Source: Myxococcales bacterium
GTDB taxonomy: Bacteria > Myxococcota > Myxococcia > Myxococcales > Myxococcaceae
Direction: 5' to 3'
DNA: 24,538 bases
Assembly: GCA_003153055.1 (NCBI GenBank)
Contig: PMBV01000182.1
Coordinates: forward strand, 33,995 to 58,532
Part shown: positions 1 through 6,901 of the stretch, piece after piece
Layout: each line of letters opens with the position of its first letter
Position numbering within the stretch: position 1 is the first letter of the stretch
Notes under the pieces: generated by a model
Database searches by the model: none
What the model saw: only the letters and a program-made list of their open reading frames with translations
What the model was told of the DNA's origin: nothing
Program-made: the position numbers and the translations under genes

Positions 1-350
1 TCGATGCCGCGCGAGGCCTTGAACACCAGAGCATCGAAGCCCGGCGTGATTGACGTGCAGAGCTCGACGCTGAGTGCCTTGGCCCGCGCGACCAGCTCCT
101 GCGGATCGGAGATGGCGGCCGGCGTGATCTTGTTCAGGACCTCGCTGGCCGTGTACCCAAGCATGCGCTCGGCGCCTACATTGAAAATCTGGATGACGCC
201 CTTTTCGTCGGTCGCGATGCTCGAGAAGTTCGCGCTGTCGAACATGGCCTTCTGTAGCGCCCCCGTCTTGAGCAGTGCCTCCTCGCGCCGGACCTCGGTG
301 AGGGTCTCTGGCGCGAGGTCCTCATTCTCGGGGGAATCGAGTTGCTTCAT
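1..350 (-). CDS. PAS-domain sensor protein (partial, runs off left edge)
   Basis: Only the first 116 codons are in the window; the gene continues past base 1. The start is the ATG at 348-350, with GGAG about 10 bases upstream. After a charged leader, the protein reads MFDSANFSSIATDEKGVIQI (about residues 36-55), then NVGAERMLGYTASEV and FKASRGIE. This is a typical PAS fold of the type found in tandem in proteobacterial PAS-PAS histidine kinases and cyclases, where it senses ligand, redox or light and passes the signal to a C-terminal output domain. No output domain is visible, so kinase or cyclase activity cannot be assigned. No signal peptide or membrane segment is seen, so the N-terminus is probably cytoplasmic. 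The gene lies downstream of the M16 operon on the same strand, about 320 bases away. Confidence 0.8.
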   Translation of the reverse strand, partial: MKQLDSPENEDLAPETLTEVRREEALLKTGALQKAMFDSANFSSIATDEKGVIQIFNVGAERMLGYTASEVLNKITPAAISDPQELVARAKALSVELCTSITPGFDALVFKASRGI

Positions 351-674
351 GGTTGTCGCTCCGCCGCTGCACCTCATCGGTACCGCGGGTGGCGAGGCCT
401 CCGGAGCGGGAGACTTGCAGCAAGCGAGCCAACGAGACACGCAATCGCAATTCAGGCTCTTTGTGGGCCCAGGTCTACGACCCCGAGCACCGATCGGCAC
501 CCCGCGCGAGAGGCGAAGGCCTTTGAACCAATCAAGACGACGGTCCAACTCGGTCAATATGAGCGGCGGCCGGAGTTTGCACGGCTCAAGTCCCGCGTGA
601 GGAGCTCGGTGATTCGGGAGTGCATTGGCACGGTCGAGGCGCATCTCGCCCGCGCCAGCGCGTGAGGTGAGCTG
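351..674. other. Intergenic stretch without a convincing gene
   Basis: These 324 bases separate the PAS gene from the end of the second M16 gene. Reading frames here encode arginine- and serine-rich sequence with no recognisable domain. Composition is slightly less GC-rich around 465-560. On the minus strand a TTGACC at about 550-555 could be a -35 box for the PAS gene, but no good -10 follows. Nothing further is supported. Confidence 0.5.
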
Positions 675-681
675 TCACCTC
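664..681 (-). terminator. Hairpin at the stop codon of the second M16 gene
   Basis: A perfect 7-bp inverted repeat (GAGGTGA, loop GCTG, TCACCTC) overlaps the TGA stop at 675-677. On the minus strand an alternative hairpin, TCACC-GA-GGTGA, shares the central arm, so the two foldings exclude each other. There is no U tract, so it is not a classic intrinsic terminator. It may act as a 3'-end stabiliser or a weak terminator. Confidence 0.4.
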
Positions 682-2342
682 GGTGAGACGAGGGCCCCGC
701 TCGCGGTGCGTCGCTCGGGCGCTGGGAGCGTGAGGCCCGCGGGCTCGAACTGCGAGAGGACGGCCGGGTCGCCCACCACGGTGATGGTCATCGACGCGGG
801 GTCGAGGGCACGCCGCGCGGCCGCCTGGACCTCCGCCGCGCTCAGGCCTTGCAGCTGGGGCACGAGTTTCTGGAGCGAGTCGAGCGGAGCACCGGCGGTG
901 AACAGCTCGGAGACGAGGCCGGCGGTGAGCTCGGCGCGCTGCAGCTGCTCGACCAGGCCATAGGCGAGCAAGGCCTTTCCCTTGGCCAGCTCGGCATCGG
1001 GGAGCGGCTCGTCGACAACGCGCCTCAGCTCGAGGAGGAGCTCTCCCAGCGCGGGCCCGGTCACCTCGCTCTTCACGCTCGAGGCCGCGGTGAACGGGCC
1101 ATCGCCGCGACCGAACGCGAAGCTCGAGCCCGCGCCGTAGGTGTAGCCGTGCTTCTCTCTGAGGTTGGCGTTGAGGCGGCTGGTGAAGGAGCCACCGAGC
1201 ACGCTGTTCATCACTTTGAGGGCCATGGCGTCAGGCGAGGTCAACGGGACGCCGGGTTGCCCGACCTGCAGCACCGTCTGGGGGCGGCCGGGGAACTCCA
1301 CCAGTACGAGCCTGGGGCGGGCAGGGAGCTTCCCTGCCGTGGGTGGAGTGGCCGGGCGAGAGGAGACCTTCCAGCCACCGAACAGCGACGCCGCGAGCTC
1401 GAGCACCTGGGCCCGCGACGAGGCGCCGACGGCGATCAGCGCCGTCTCGCCCGGTGAGGCGCCTGCCCAGAACCGCTTCACGTCGTCGAGGGTGAGCGCC
1501 TTCACGGTGACCGGGGTCCCGACGGGCGCATGGCCAAGGGGCCCATCGCCGTACAGCGCGGCGGCGAAGGCTGTGGCGGCGGCGGCGCGGGGCTCGGCGA
1601 GCTGGTCCTTGAGTTGGGCCACGCGCTGGGCCTGCACCTTCTTCCATTCCTGAGGGTCGAAGTTCGGGCGCAGCGCCACGTCGGCGAGGAGCTTGGCCAT
1701 CGGCTCCATTCGCGACGGCTGGGCTGAGATCGAAACCATGAGGCCGTCGGTCTTGGCCGCGGTGTGGAGCTCGGCACCCAGGGCATCGGCGAGCGCGGCG
1801 ATCTCTGCCTGGCTCTTCTTGGCCGAGCCCGCCTCGAGCATGGCGGCGGTGATGGACGCCAGGCCGGCCTTCCCTTTGGGGTCACTGGTGGAGCCCCGCT
1901 TCACCACGAGGGAGAGGGCCTGAATCGGCGCTCCGGCGCGCTCCACCACCAGCACCGTGAGCCCGTTGGGGAGCACCGTGGCGAGTGGGACCGGCGCTTC
2001 GAAGGCGTCCAACGCGGGGATGACCGGCTGACGTTCGAGCACCTGCTCTCCGGGGAGCGTGGCGGGCCCCGCGTCAGGGGCATGCGAGGGCAGGAGGGCT
2101 TCTCTCGGGGCGACGCACGCCGACATGGCGAGCACGAGAGCACCAAACAGGTTATCCGACCGTCGCGAGGCGGGTGAGACCGAAGCGAGCCGGGCACGCG
2201 AGCGACGAGCACCGGAGCTGTGCTGTTGGGCCCAGAGAGGAGCGCAGGAGTGAGCCTGCCCGGCGCAGCGAGAGGATCGCCCGCCGCAGCAGGTCGGATA
2301 ACCTGTTTCGTGCTCTGGGGTGGTCATGGCGCGGGGGCTCAT
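675..2342 (-). CDS. M16 peptidase family protein, inactive-type partner subunit
   Basis: This is an insulinase-like (M16B) protein. The first M16 domain aligns from LATVLPNGLTVLVVERAGAP. Where active members carry HxxEH, it reads GLASITAAMLEAG, so the zinc site is absent. The C-terminal half keeps the family's arginine/tyrosine signature (SRLNANLREKHGYTYGAGSS), typical of the non-catalytic partner in heterodimeric M16 enzymes. ATG 2342 overlaps the upstream stop as ATGA, implying translational coupling with the active subunit. The oddity is the N-terminus: a lipobox-like core (GALVLAMSAC) sits at residues 67-76, much too far in for a signal peptide. Residues of about 9-68 are encoded by a 180-bp fold-back repeat (2137-2316). 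The other in-frame starts, GTG 2135 and ATG 2126, give no usable signal peptide. Either the repeat has disrupted export, or an unrecognised start is used. The M16 assignment is secure; start and localisation are not. Confidence 0.85.
   Translation of the reverse strand: MSPRAMTTPEHETGYPTCCGGRSSRCAGQAHSCAPLWAQQHSSGARRSRARLASVSPASRRSDNLFGALVLAMSACVAPREALLPSHAPDAGPATLPGEQVLERQPVIPALDAFEAPVPLATVLPNGLTVLVVERAGAPIQALSLVVKRGSTSDPKGKAGLASITAAMLEAGSAKKSQAEIAALADALGAELHTAAKTDGLMVSISAQPSRMEPMAKLLADVALRPNFDPQEWKKVQAQRVAQLKDQLAEPRAAAATAFAAALYGDGPLGHAPVGTPVTVKALTLDDVKRFWAGASPGETALIAVGASSRAQVLELAASLFGGWKVSSRPATPPTAGKLPARPRLVLVEFPGRPQTVLQVGQPGVPLTSPDAMALKVMNSVLGGSFTSRLNANLREKHGYTYGAGSSFAFGRGDGPFTAASSVKSEVTGPALGELLLELRRVVDEPLPDAELAKGKALLAYGLVEQLQRAELTAGLVSELFTAGAPLDSLQKLVPQLQGLSAAEVQAAARRALDPASMTITVVGDPAVLSQFEPAGLTLPAPERRTASGALVSPR
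2137..2316. repeat. 180-bp fold-back element with 25-bp inverted terminal repeats
   Basis: Arms at 2137-2161 and 2292-2316 are inverted copies with one mismatch. They share a perfect 17-base core, AAACAGGTTATCCGACC. They enclose 130 bases. A matched GCCGGGCA block lies exactly 28 bases inside each arm (2189-2196 and 2257-2264, inverted), and a GGCGGG block lies 7-8 bases inside each. The whole unit is therefore an imperfect palindrome that would fold into a long stem as RNA. Size and architecture suit a MITE or REP/BIME-type non-autonomous element. It has no coding capacity of its own, and I see no clear target-site duplication. Its length is exactly 60 codons, so it leaves the M16 frame open. 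No second copy occurs in this window. Confidence 0.75.
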
Positions 2343-3673
2343 CGTGCACCTCCGGCCTTCGACGAGGTGGCCTCGGGTTTCACCTGCACCACCAGTCGGC
2401 CCGGTACGAAGAGGGCTCGGGCCGCCGCGGTCAGTGAGGCGGGCGTGGCTCGAGCGTACCGCGCGAGATCGCGAGTGAGCGCGTTGGGGTCACCATAGGC
2501 GACCTCGTAGCCCGCGAGCATCTGGGCTCTCGACTGGAGGTTCTGGAGTCGCCTGGCGAAGTCGCTCTCGAAGCGGGCCCGGGCCGAGTCCAGCTCGGTT
2601 TGGGAGGGCCCGGTGGCGGCGAGCGTCTTCAGCTCGTCGTCGATGGCCGCGATGAGCTCCACGGTGGTGTGGCCGGGAGCCGCGACCGCTTCGATGGAGA
2701 AGATGCTCCCCAGCTCCATGCTCGACTGCTGGGCGGTCACCGAGGTGGCGAGCTGATCGTGATGCACGAGCCGCTGGTACAGACGTGACGCCTTGCCGCG
2801 GGCCAACACGCTCGAGAGCACATCGGCCTCGGCGTCGCCCTGGGTGTTCGCGGCCGGGCTGGGCCAGGCCACCAGGGCCTTCTCGGCTTCGACCTTGTCG
2901 GTGAGGTCGACCCGCTTCTCGCTGGGCATCACCCACGGGGCGGGCGGCGTCTTCTTCGGCAGCTCACGGCGGGGAATGAAGCCCAGGTACTTGCGAGCCA
3001 AGGCAAACACCACGCTCGGCTCGACGTCGCCGACCACCGCCAGCACCGCGTTGTTGGGGACGTAGGAGGTGCGGAAGAACCGGAGCACGTCATCGACCGT
3101 GGCCGCCTCGAGGTCTTTGTGCGAGCCGATGGGCGACCAGGAATAGGGGTGGCCCTGAGGGTAGACCTGCTCCTCGACGGCCAGGTCGGCCATGCCGTAG
3201 GGCCGGTTCTCGTAGCTCTGGCGCCGCTCGTTCTGCACGATGAGCCGCTGTGAGCCGAGCTTCTCGGCGTCCATCATTCGATCGAGCGTGGCGAGTCGAT
3301 CTCCCTCGAGCCAGAAGAAGGTCTCGAGGAGGTTCGAAGGCCCGACCTCGAAGTAGTTGGTGACGTCTTGCGAGGTCGAGGCGTTGTTGACGCCGCCGGC
3401 CGCCTCCATGATGGAGTCGAACTTGGGGTAGGGCGCGTACTTCGCTCCCATGAACATCAGGTGCTCGAAGAGGTGGGCGAAGCCGGTGCGCCCGGGCTCC
3501 TCGTCGCGGGAGCCCACGCGGTACCAGAGGTCGAGCGCCACTCCAGGCACCGAGTGATCGGGCGCGGCGATGACGACCAGGCCGTTGTCGAGGGTGATCT
3601 TCTCACCGGTGAGCGAGAGGGCGGAGGAGGGGGCTTGAGCGACCGCGGCGGAGAGACACAGTGACAGCAGCAT
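2339..3673 (-). CDS. M16 zinc metallopeptidase, catalytic subunit
   Basis: This is a 444-residue insulinase-family peptidase, the usual length for a single-chain M16B subunit. The inverted zinc motif HLFEH is at residues 67-71 (H67, E70, H71). The third ligand is E149 in QNERRQSYENRPYG, the expected 77 residues later. Other family marks are LDNGLVVIAAPDHSVP at the N-terminus and FFRTSYVPNNAVLAVVGDV in the middle. The chosen start, ATG 3673, follows AAAGGA by about nine bases and gives a short export signal (MLLSLCLSAAVAQA). Longer in-frame starts up to 3901 add low-complexity sequence without a leader. The predicted protein is periplasmic or surface-exposed and would degrade peptides together with the inactive-type partner encoded immediately downstream (4-base ATGA overlap). 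Bacterial M16 pairs commonly work as heterodimers. Substrate is unknown. Confidence 0.93.
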   Translation of the reverse strand: MLLSLCLSAAVAQAPSSALSLTGEKITLDNGLVVIAAPDHSVPGVALDLWYRVGSRDEEPGRTGFAHLFEHLMFMGAKYAPYPKFDSIMEAAGGVNNASTSQDVTNYFEVGPSNLLETFFWLEGDRLATLDRMMDAEKLGSQRLIVQNERRQSYENRPYGMADLAVEEQVYPQGHPYSWSPIGSHKDLEAATVDDVLRFFRTSYVPNNAVLAVVGDVEPSVVFALARKYLGFIPRRELPKKTPPAPWVMPSEKRVDLTDKVEAEKALVAWPSPAANTQGDAEADVLSSVLARGKASRLYQRLVHHDQLATSVTAQQSSMELGSIFSIEAVAAPGHTTVELIAAIDDELKTLAATGPSQTELDSARARFESDFARRLQNLQSRAQMLAGYEVAYGDPNALTRDLARYARATPASLTAAARALFVPGRLVVQVKPEATSSKAGGAR

Positions 3674-3677
3674 TCGG

Positions 3678-3722
3678 GAGCATCCTTTGCTGGGGCACAG
3701 GGTTTTGTCCCGGGAGATGCTC
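3678..3722. promoter_or_regulatory. Inverted repeat at the 5' end of the M16 operon
   Basis: GAGCATC (3678-3684) and GATGCTC (3716-3722) are perfect inverted 7-mers flanking GGGGCACAGGGTTTTGTCCC, which itself can pair imperfectly. They lie just upstream of the M16 start, around its ribosome-binding site, in the divergent gap with the HExxH gene. This could be a leader hairpin or an operator. Function is inferred only from position. Confidence 0.3.
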
Positions 3723-3842
3723 GGTTGCAACACTTCCAGAAGGGCGGGCGGCCCTGATTGTCTTGCGGAAATCACCCATTGCTCGGTTCGCGTCGAGGTA
3801 GAAGTCGACCACGCGGAAGAATGCAAGCAACGGAGAACTGAA

Positions 3843-5165
3843 ATGCTCAGGCTCGTGCATTGGTCTCTCTTCGCTCTTCTGGTCTCCCTCCCTCTGGCCA
3901 CCCGGGCCCAGACGGCCTGGGTCGACGTTCACGTGGCTGAGCAGGCCCTCGAGGACTTCAGGGTCGTCTGCGAGAAGGACGCCGGCCATCTTTGGGGCGC
4001 CAGCCTCTGCGGGCCGGTCATGCTGGTGGATCAAACCGCCCATGTGCTCGTCGCCAACGCGCACGCGGGAGCGCCAGATCTGAGCGGGCTGTTCGTGACG
4101 GTCTGGCCTGCTTCCGAGAACGTGTCGGCAACAGCCATCGAGTGGGCGGGCCTCTGGTGGGCGCAGGTGCCACTGCCGTTGCCCTCGAACGTGGAGGCGC
4201 GTCGGGTGTCCTTGGTGCACGAGTCCTTCCATCGGCTGGCGAACAGTCAGAAGTGGCCGGGGTTCGGGGGCATGACTGGTGTAGGGAATGGCCATCTCGA
4301 TACGCTCGAGGGCCGGTACTTCATTCTTCTCGAGTGGCGCGCGTTGGCCCGGGCGTTGGAGTCGCAAGGCGCCTCTCGACGGAGCGCCATCGAAGACGCG
4401 CTGGCCTTTCGCGGGGCCCGCAGGGAGCGATTCGCGAGCGCGACGGTCGACGAAAGCGCGGGAGAATGGGCCGAGGGACTCGCCGAGTACACGGGCGTCA
4501 AGCTGGCGGCCGACGACGCCGAGGGGCAGCGGGCATTGGCCAAGGCTGACATCGAGACAGGCGCCCAGCGCGAGTCGTTCGTACGCGCGTTTCCCTACGC
4601 CGCGGGGCCTGCCTACGGTCTGCTGCTCGACGAGGCGGGCGCGGAGTGGAGGGACAAGGCGAGAGGTGGGGCAGACCTCGGCGTGCTCCTGGCGAGCGCC
4701 GTCAGCCTCGCGCCACCGAGGGCGACTCCCGGTGAGATCGCCCGGCGAGCCAAGGCCTACGGTGGGCCGGCGATTCGCGCGATGGAGGAAGAACGAGAGC
4801 GCTTGGCGAAGAAGCGCATCGCCGACCTTCGACAGAAGCTCGTCGTGGGGCCAGTGTTGATACTGCCCCTCGAGAAGCCGCGGATCCAACTGAACCCAGG
4901 CACCTTGGTGCCCATGGCAGACCTGGGGACCGTGTACCCGACGGCGAGGCTGGCGGCCCAGTGGGGTGCGATCACAGTGACGAAGGATCTCCTGCTCGCC
5001 GGAGACTGGAAGCAGGCCACGGTCGCGGCTCCGAGCGAAGGGGCCGGCCAGACCTGGCGAGGCGACGGGTGGACGCTGGAGCTCAAGGAGGGCTGGTCGC
5101 TCGGCGAAGGGCCGCGCCCGAGAGACCGACGGGTGGTGCTCGATGCTCGGACCTCGCCCCAATGA
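3843..5165 (+). CDS. Secreted protein with HExxH metallopeptidase motif
   Basis: The protein has 440 residues. ATG 3843 has GGAG seven bases upstream and gives a clean signal peptide (MLRLVHWSLFALLVSLPLATRAQT). In-frame sequence back to 3687 looks non-coding. Residues 126-130 read HESFH, an HExxH zinc-binding helix. It is followed by GNGHLDTLEGRYFILLEWRA (149-168), where E156 or E164 could be the third ligand, as in gluzincin-type peptidases. The C-terminal 100 residues (VGPVLILPLEKPRIQLNPGT onward) look like a beta-rich accessory domain. I do not recognise a named family. It is divergent from the M16 operon across a 169-base gap, so a shared role in envelope proteolysis is possible. It converges on the Uma2 gene with only 24 bases between stops. 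Peptidase activity is inferred from the motif, not shown. Confidence 0.8.
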   Translation: MLRLVHWSLFALLVSLPLATRAQTAWVDVHVAEQALEDFRVVCEKDAGHLWGASLCGPVMLVDQTAHVLVANAHAGAPDLSGLFVTVWPASENVSATAIEWAGLWWAQVPLPLPSNVEARRVSLVHESFHRLANSQKWPGFGGMTGVGNGHLDTLEGRYFILLEWRALARALESQGASRRSAIEDALAFRGARRERFASATVDESAGEWAEGLAEYTGVKLAADDAEGQRALAKADIETGAQRESFVRAFPYAAGPAYGLLLDEAGAEWRDKARGGADLGVLLASAVSLAPPRATPGEIARRAKAYGGPAIRAMEEERERLAKKRIADLRQKLVVGPVLILPLEKPRIQLNPGTLVPMADLGTVYPTARLAAQWGAITVTKDLLLAGDWKQATVAAPSEGAGQTWRGDGWTLELKEGWSLGEGPRPRDRRVVLDARTSPQ

Positions 5166-5189
5166 AGGGCCCCCCAACAGCGAGAGCGC

Positions 5190-5753
5190 CTATGCAGGGT
5201 CGTCGCCAAGCAGTTCGGCGACGCGCAACTCGACAGCATCGAACGGAGCGGCGCGCGCCACCTGATGGCGTTCGGCGGTGAGCACGTTCAGGTAGCCCTC
5301 TACCTCGTGACGGAAGACGCTCAACATCCCCGACGTCGGATCGAGCAGCCAGGAGTGCCCCACGCCGGCCTGGTGGTAACGCCGCAGTTTGCGCACGGTG
5401 TCATTGGCGCGGTTCGACTCCGACAGCACTTCGCAGATCCAGTCGGGGACCAGCTCTACCGGGCGCGTCCGTGGAATGGAGGCGACGCGATCCCGCCTCC
5501 AACCACACACGTCCGGGCGAAACCCGTCATTCCCCAGTCGCACGTCGACCTCGCTGCCGATCCACCAGCCGCCGGGTGCACCGCCGTGGCCTTGTGGCCG
5601 GTGAAACGGAACGAACACCGCCGCGATGAGCCCCGCCTGTGAAAGGCCATGGGTGATGTCAGGCGCCGCCTTCTCGACGAATTCTCCGTCGATCAGCTCA
5701 AGCCGGCGCTCCTCCGGTTCCGCCAGCCACTCGGCGATCGTGTGCGCCTTCAT
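5190..5753 (-). CDS. Uma2-family (DUF820) PD-(D/E)xK nuclease-like protein
   Basis: The protein has 187 residues, the usual size for the Uma2 family. Motifs in order are ERRLELIDGEFVEK (15-28), SEVDVRLGNDGFRPDVCGW (67-85, with the PD at 80-81), PDWICEVLSESN (103-114, E108) and VRKLRRYHQAGVGHSWLLDP (120-139, K122). D81, E108 and K122 fit the restriction-endonuclease-like active site. ATG 5753 was chosen because it gives the family's standard N-terminus; an in-frame ATG at 5810 would add 19 unremarkable residues. Uma2 proteins are abundant as paralogues in cyanobacteria and some myxobacteria and are often linked to mobile DNA. Their biological role is unresolved. It lies downstream of ribA on the same strand with 118 bases between them, so it is probably not part of riboflavin metabolism. 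Confidence 0.88.
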   Translation of the reverse strand: MKAHTIAEWLAEPEERRLELIDGEFVEKAAPDITHGLSQAGLIAAVFVPFHRPQGHGGAPGGWWIGSEVDVRLGNDGFRPDVCGWRRDRVASIPRTRPVELVPDWICEVLSESNRANDTVRKLRRYHQAGVGHSWLLDPTSGMLSVFRHEVEGYLNVLTAERHQVARAAPFDAVELRVAELLGDDPA

Positions 5754-5835
5754 GGCCTCGGTTCTTACCGCATTCACGCACACCCTTTCACCACCACCCG
5801 TAATGTTCATGCGCTTCAGATACCACTCGGGTCTG

Positions 5836-5847
5836 ACAGCCGGCTGT
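5836..5847. promoter_or_regulatory. 12-bp perfect palindrome between ribA and the Uma2 gene
   Basis: ACAGCCGGCTGT is self-complementary. It lies in the 118-base gap upstream of the Uma2 gene and downstream of the ribA stop. It could be an operator or part of a 3'-end structure. A 12-base palindrome can arise by chance in GC-rich DNA, so confidence is low. Confidence 0.25.
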
Positions 5848-5871
5848 TGGCGAGCCGCGCCGACCCCGATG

Positions 5872-5885
5872 TCACCGGGGGGTGA
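5872..5885 (-). terminator. Small hairpin over the ribA stop codon
   Basis: TCACC (5872-5876), a GGGG loop and GGTGA (5881-5885) form a 5-bp stem whose arm contains the ribA TGA stop. It resembles the stop-codon hairpin at 664-681. There is no U tract, and the stem is too short to be called a terminator with confidence. Confidence 0.2.
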
Positions 5886-6681
5886 GTGGCCCCTCGGGAA
5901 TCAGGTGCCCGTGGGCCCTCTTGGCCTCGAGGTAGCGGGCGTTGTGGCGGCTCAGCCCGACGAGCAGCGGCTCCTGCGCCGTCACCACCAGGCCGGCCGA
6001 CTCGAGGGCCTCGCGCTTGAGCGGGTTGTTGCCGAGGAGACGGATGTGAGGTTGGCCGCCGCGCAGCCAGCCGAGGATGCGGGCGGCGTCGCTGAAGTCG
6101 CGTGAGTCGGCGGGGAGGCCCAGGCGCTCGTTGGCTTCGTAGGTGTCGTTGCCGGCGTCCTGGAGGAGGTAGGTGACGGCCTTGGCCCACAGGCCGATGC
6201 CCCGCCCCTCGTGGCCGGCCATGTAGATGACGGCGCCCGCGCCGGCCGCGGCGATCGCGGCGAAGGCGGCGTGGAGCTGAGGACCACAGTCGCAGCGGAG
6301 GGAGCCGAAGACGTCGCCGGTGAGGCAGTTCGAGTGGACGCGGACGAGCGGCGAGGTCGCGGAGGCGAAGTCGCCGTACACCACGGCCGAGTTGACGGCC
6401 ATGTGGTCGGCGAGCAGGGCGAAGAGCTGTCGAGGGCCATTGGCGCGGACCTCGTCGACGACGTGCTCGATACGCTCGAGCTCAGAGTGGCGCACGAAGG
6501 GGTACCAGCGGAAGGTGGCCTCGCCGCCCTCGAGGAGGATGGGCAGGGGGACGGGGCCGAGGACGTTGAGGACCGCTTCGGTGGCGTGAGGCTCGACGCG
6601 GCGGCCGGCGTCGTCGAGCGCCACGAGCTTGCCTGAGGCCAGGAGCTCAGCCTTCACCTTGGGGTCGACGTACGAGAACAT
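5872..6681 (-). CDS. ribA: GTP cyclohydrolase II
   Basis: RibA opens the imidazole ring of GTP, releasing formate and pyrophosphate, as the first step of riboflavin synthesis in the cytoplasm. The zinc site is plain: VHSNCLTGDVFGSLRCDCG carries C119, C130 and C132. It is followed by HEGRGIGLWAKAVTYLLQDA, DTYEANERLGL, RDF, LLGNNPLKREAL and a C-terminal ARYLEAKRAHGHL, all in the order found in E. coli RibA. The glycine-arginine loop reads GHEGRGIGL rather than RQEGRGIGL, a variant also seen in actinobacteria. At 269 residues it has about 60 extra N-terminal residues compared with E. coli RibA (about 196). ATG 6681 was chosen because TAGG lies seven bases upstream; ATG 6717 is in frame but lacks a ribosome site. 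No DHBP synthase (RibB) domain is fused, and no other rib gene is nearby. Confidence 0.95.
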   Translation of the reverse strand: MFSYVDPKVKAELLASGKLVALDDAGRRVEPHATEAVLNVLGPVPLPILLEGGEATFRWYPFVRHSELERIEHVVDEVRANGPRQLFALLADHMAVNSAVVYGDFASATSPLVRVHSNCLTGDVFGSLRCDCGPQLHAAFAAIAAAGAGAVIYMAGHEGRGIGLWAKAVTYLLQDAGNDTYEANERLGLPADSRDFSDAARILGWLRGGQPHIRLLGNNPLKREALESAGLVVTAQEPLLVGLSRHNARYLEAKRAHGHLIPEGPLTPR

Positions 6682-6688
6682 GCGGTGC

Positions 6689-6790
6689 CTATGGGGGAGG
6701 CGAGAGGGCGAGGCCATGGGCGATATGCGGCACGGCGTTGACGAGGAAGGCACCACCGAAGAACCAAGCCAGAGCGTGTCTCCATCGCAT
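6689..6790 (-). CDS. 33-residue hydrophobic small ORF just upstream of ribA, possibly a truncated membrane protein
   Basis: This short frame begins at ATG 6790 with AAGG four bases upstream and ends with TAG at 6689-6691, seven bases before the ribA start. The peptide is MRWRHALAWFFGGAFLVNAV followed by PHIAHGLALSPPP. The segment GGAFLVNAVPHxxxG resembles, from memory, the N-terminus of a family of small membrane proteins of about 90-130 residues in which further helices follow. Here the frame stops after the first helix. It may therefore be a truncated remnant, or a short leader translated ahead of ribA. No continuation was found in the other frames. The rest of the 220-base gap (6682-6901) shows nothing else. 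Confidence 0.4.
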   Translation of the reverse strand: MRWRHALAWFFGGAFLVNAVPHIAHGLALSPPP

Positions 6791-6901
6791 GGGGCCTTGT
6801 AGCCCGAGCGTTTCCGCGATGTCCAAGGGCCAGCCAACCGATGAATTCGGAGTTTCGGAATTGGGTCGGGTGAGTAGCTGCTCGCGCGGCCGCTCGCGGG
6901 A

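Noticed and set aside
342..665. A 107-codon plus-strand frame in the gap between the PAS and M16 genes
   Set aside because: It begins inside the PAS gene on the opposite strand, has no ribosome site and encodes arginine-rich sequence without a motif.
3603..5177. A 524-codon open frame on the minus strand opposite the HExxH gene
   Set aside because: The plus-strand frame has a ribosome site, signal peptide and metal-binding motif. The minus-strand product is low-complexity and would overlap the M16 start.
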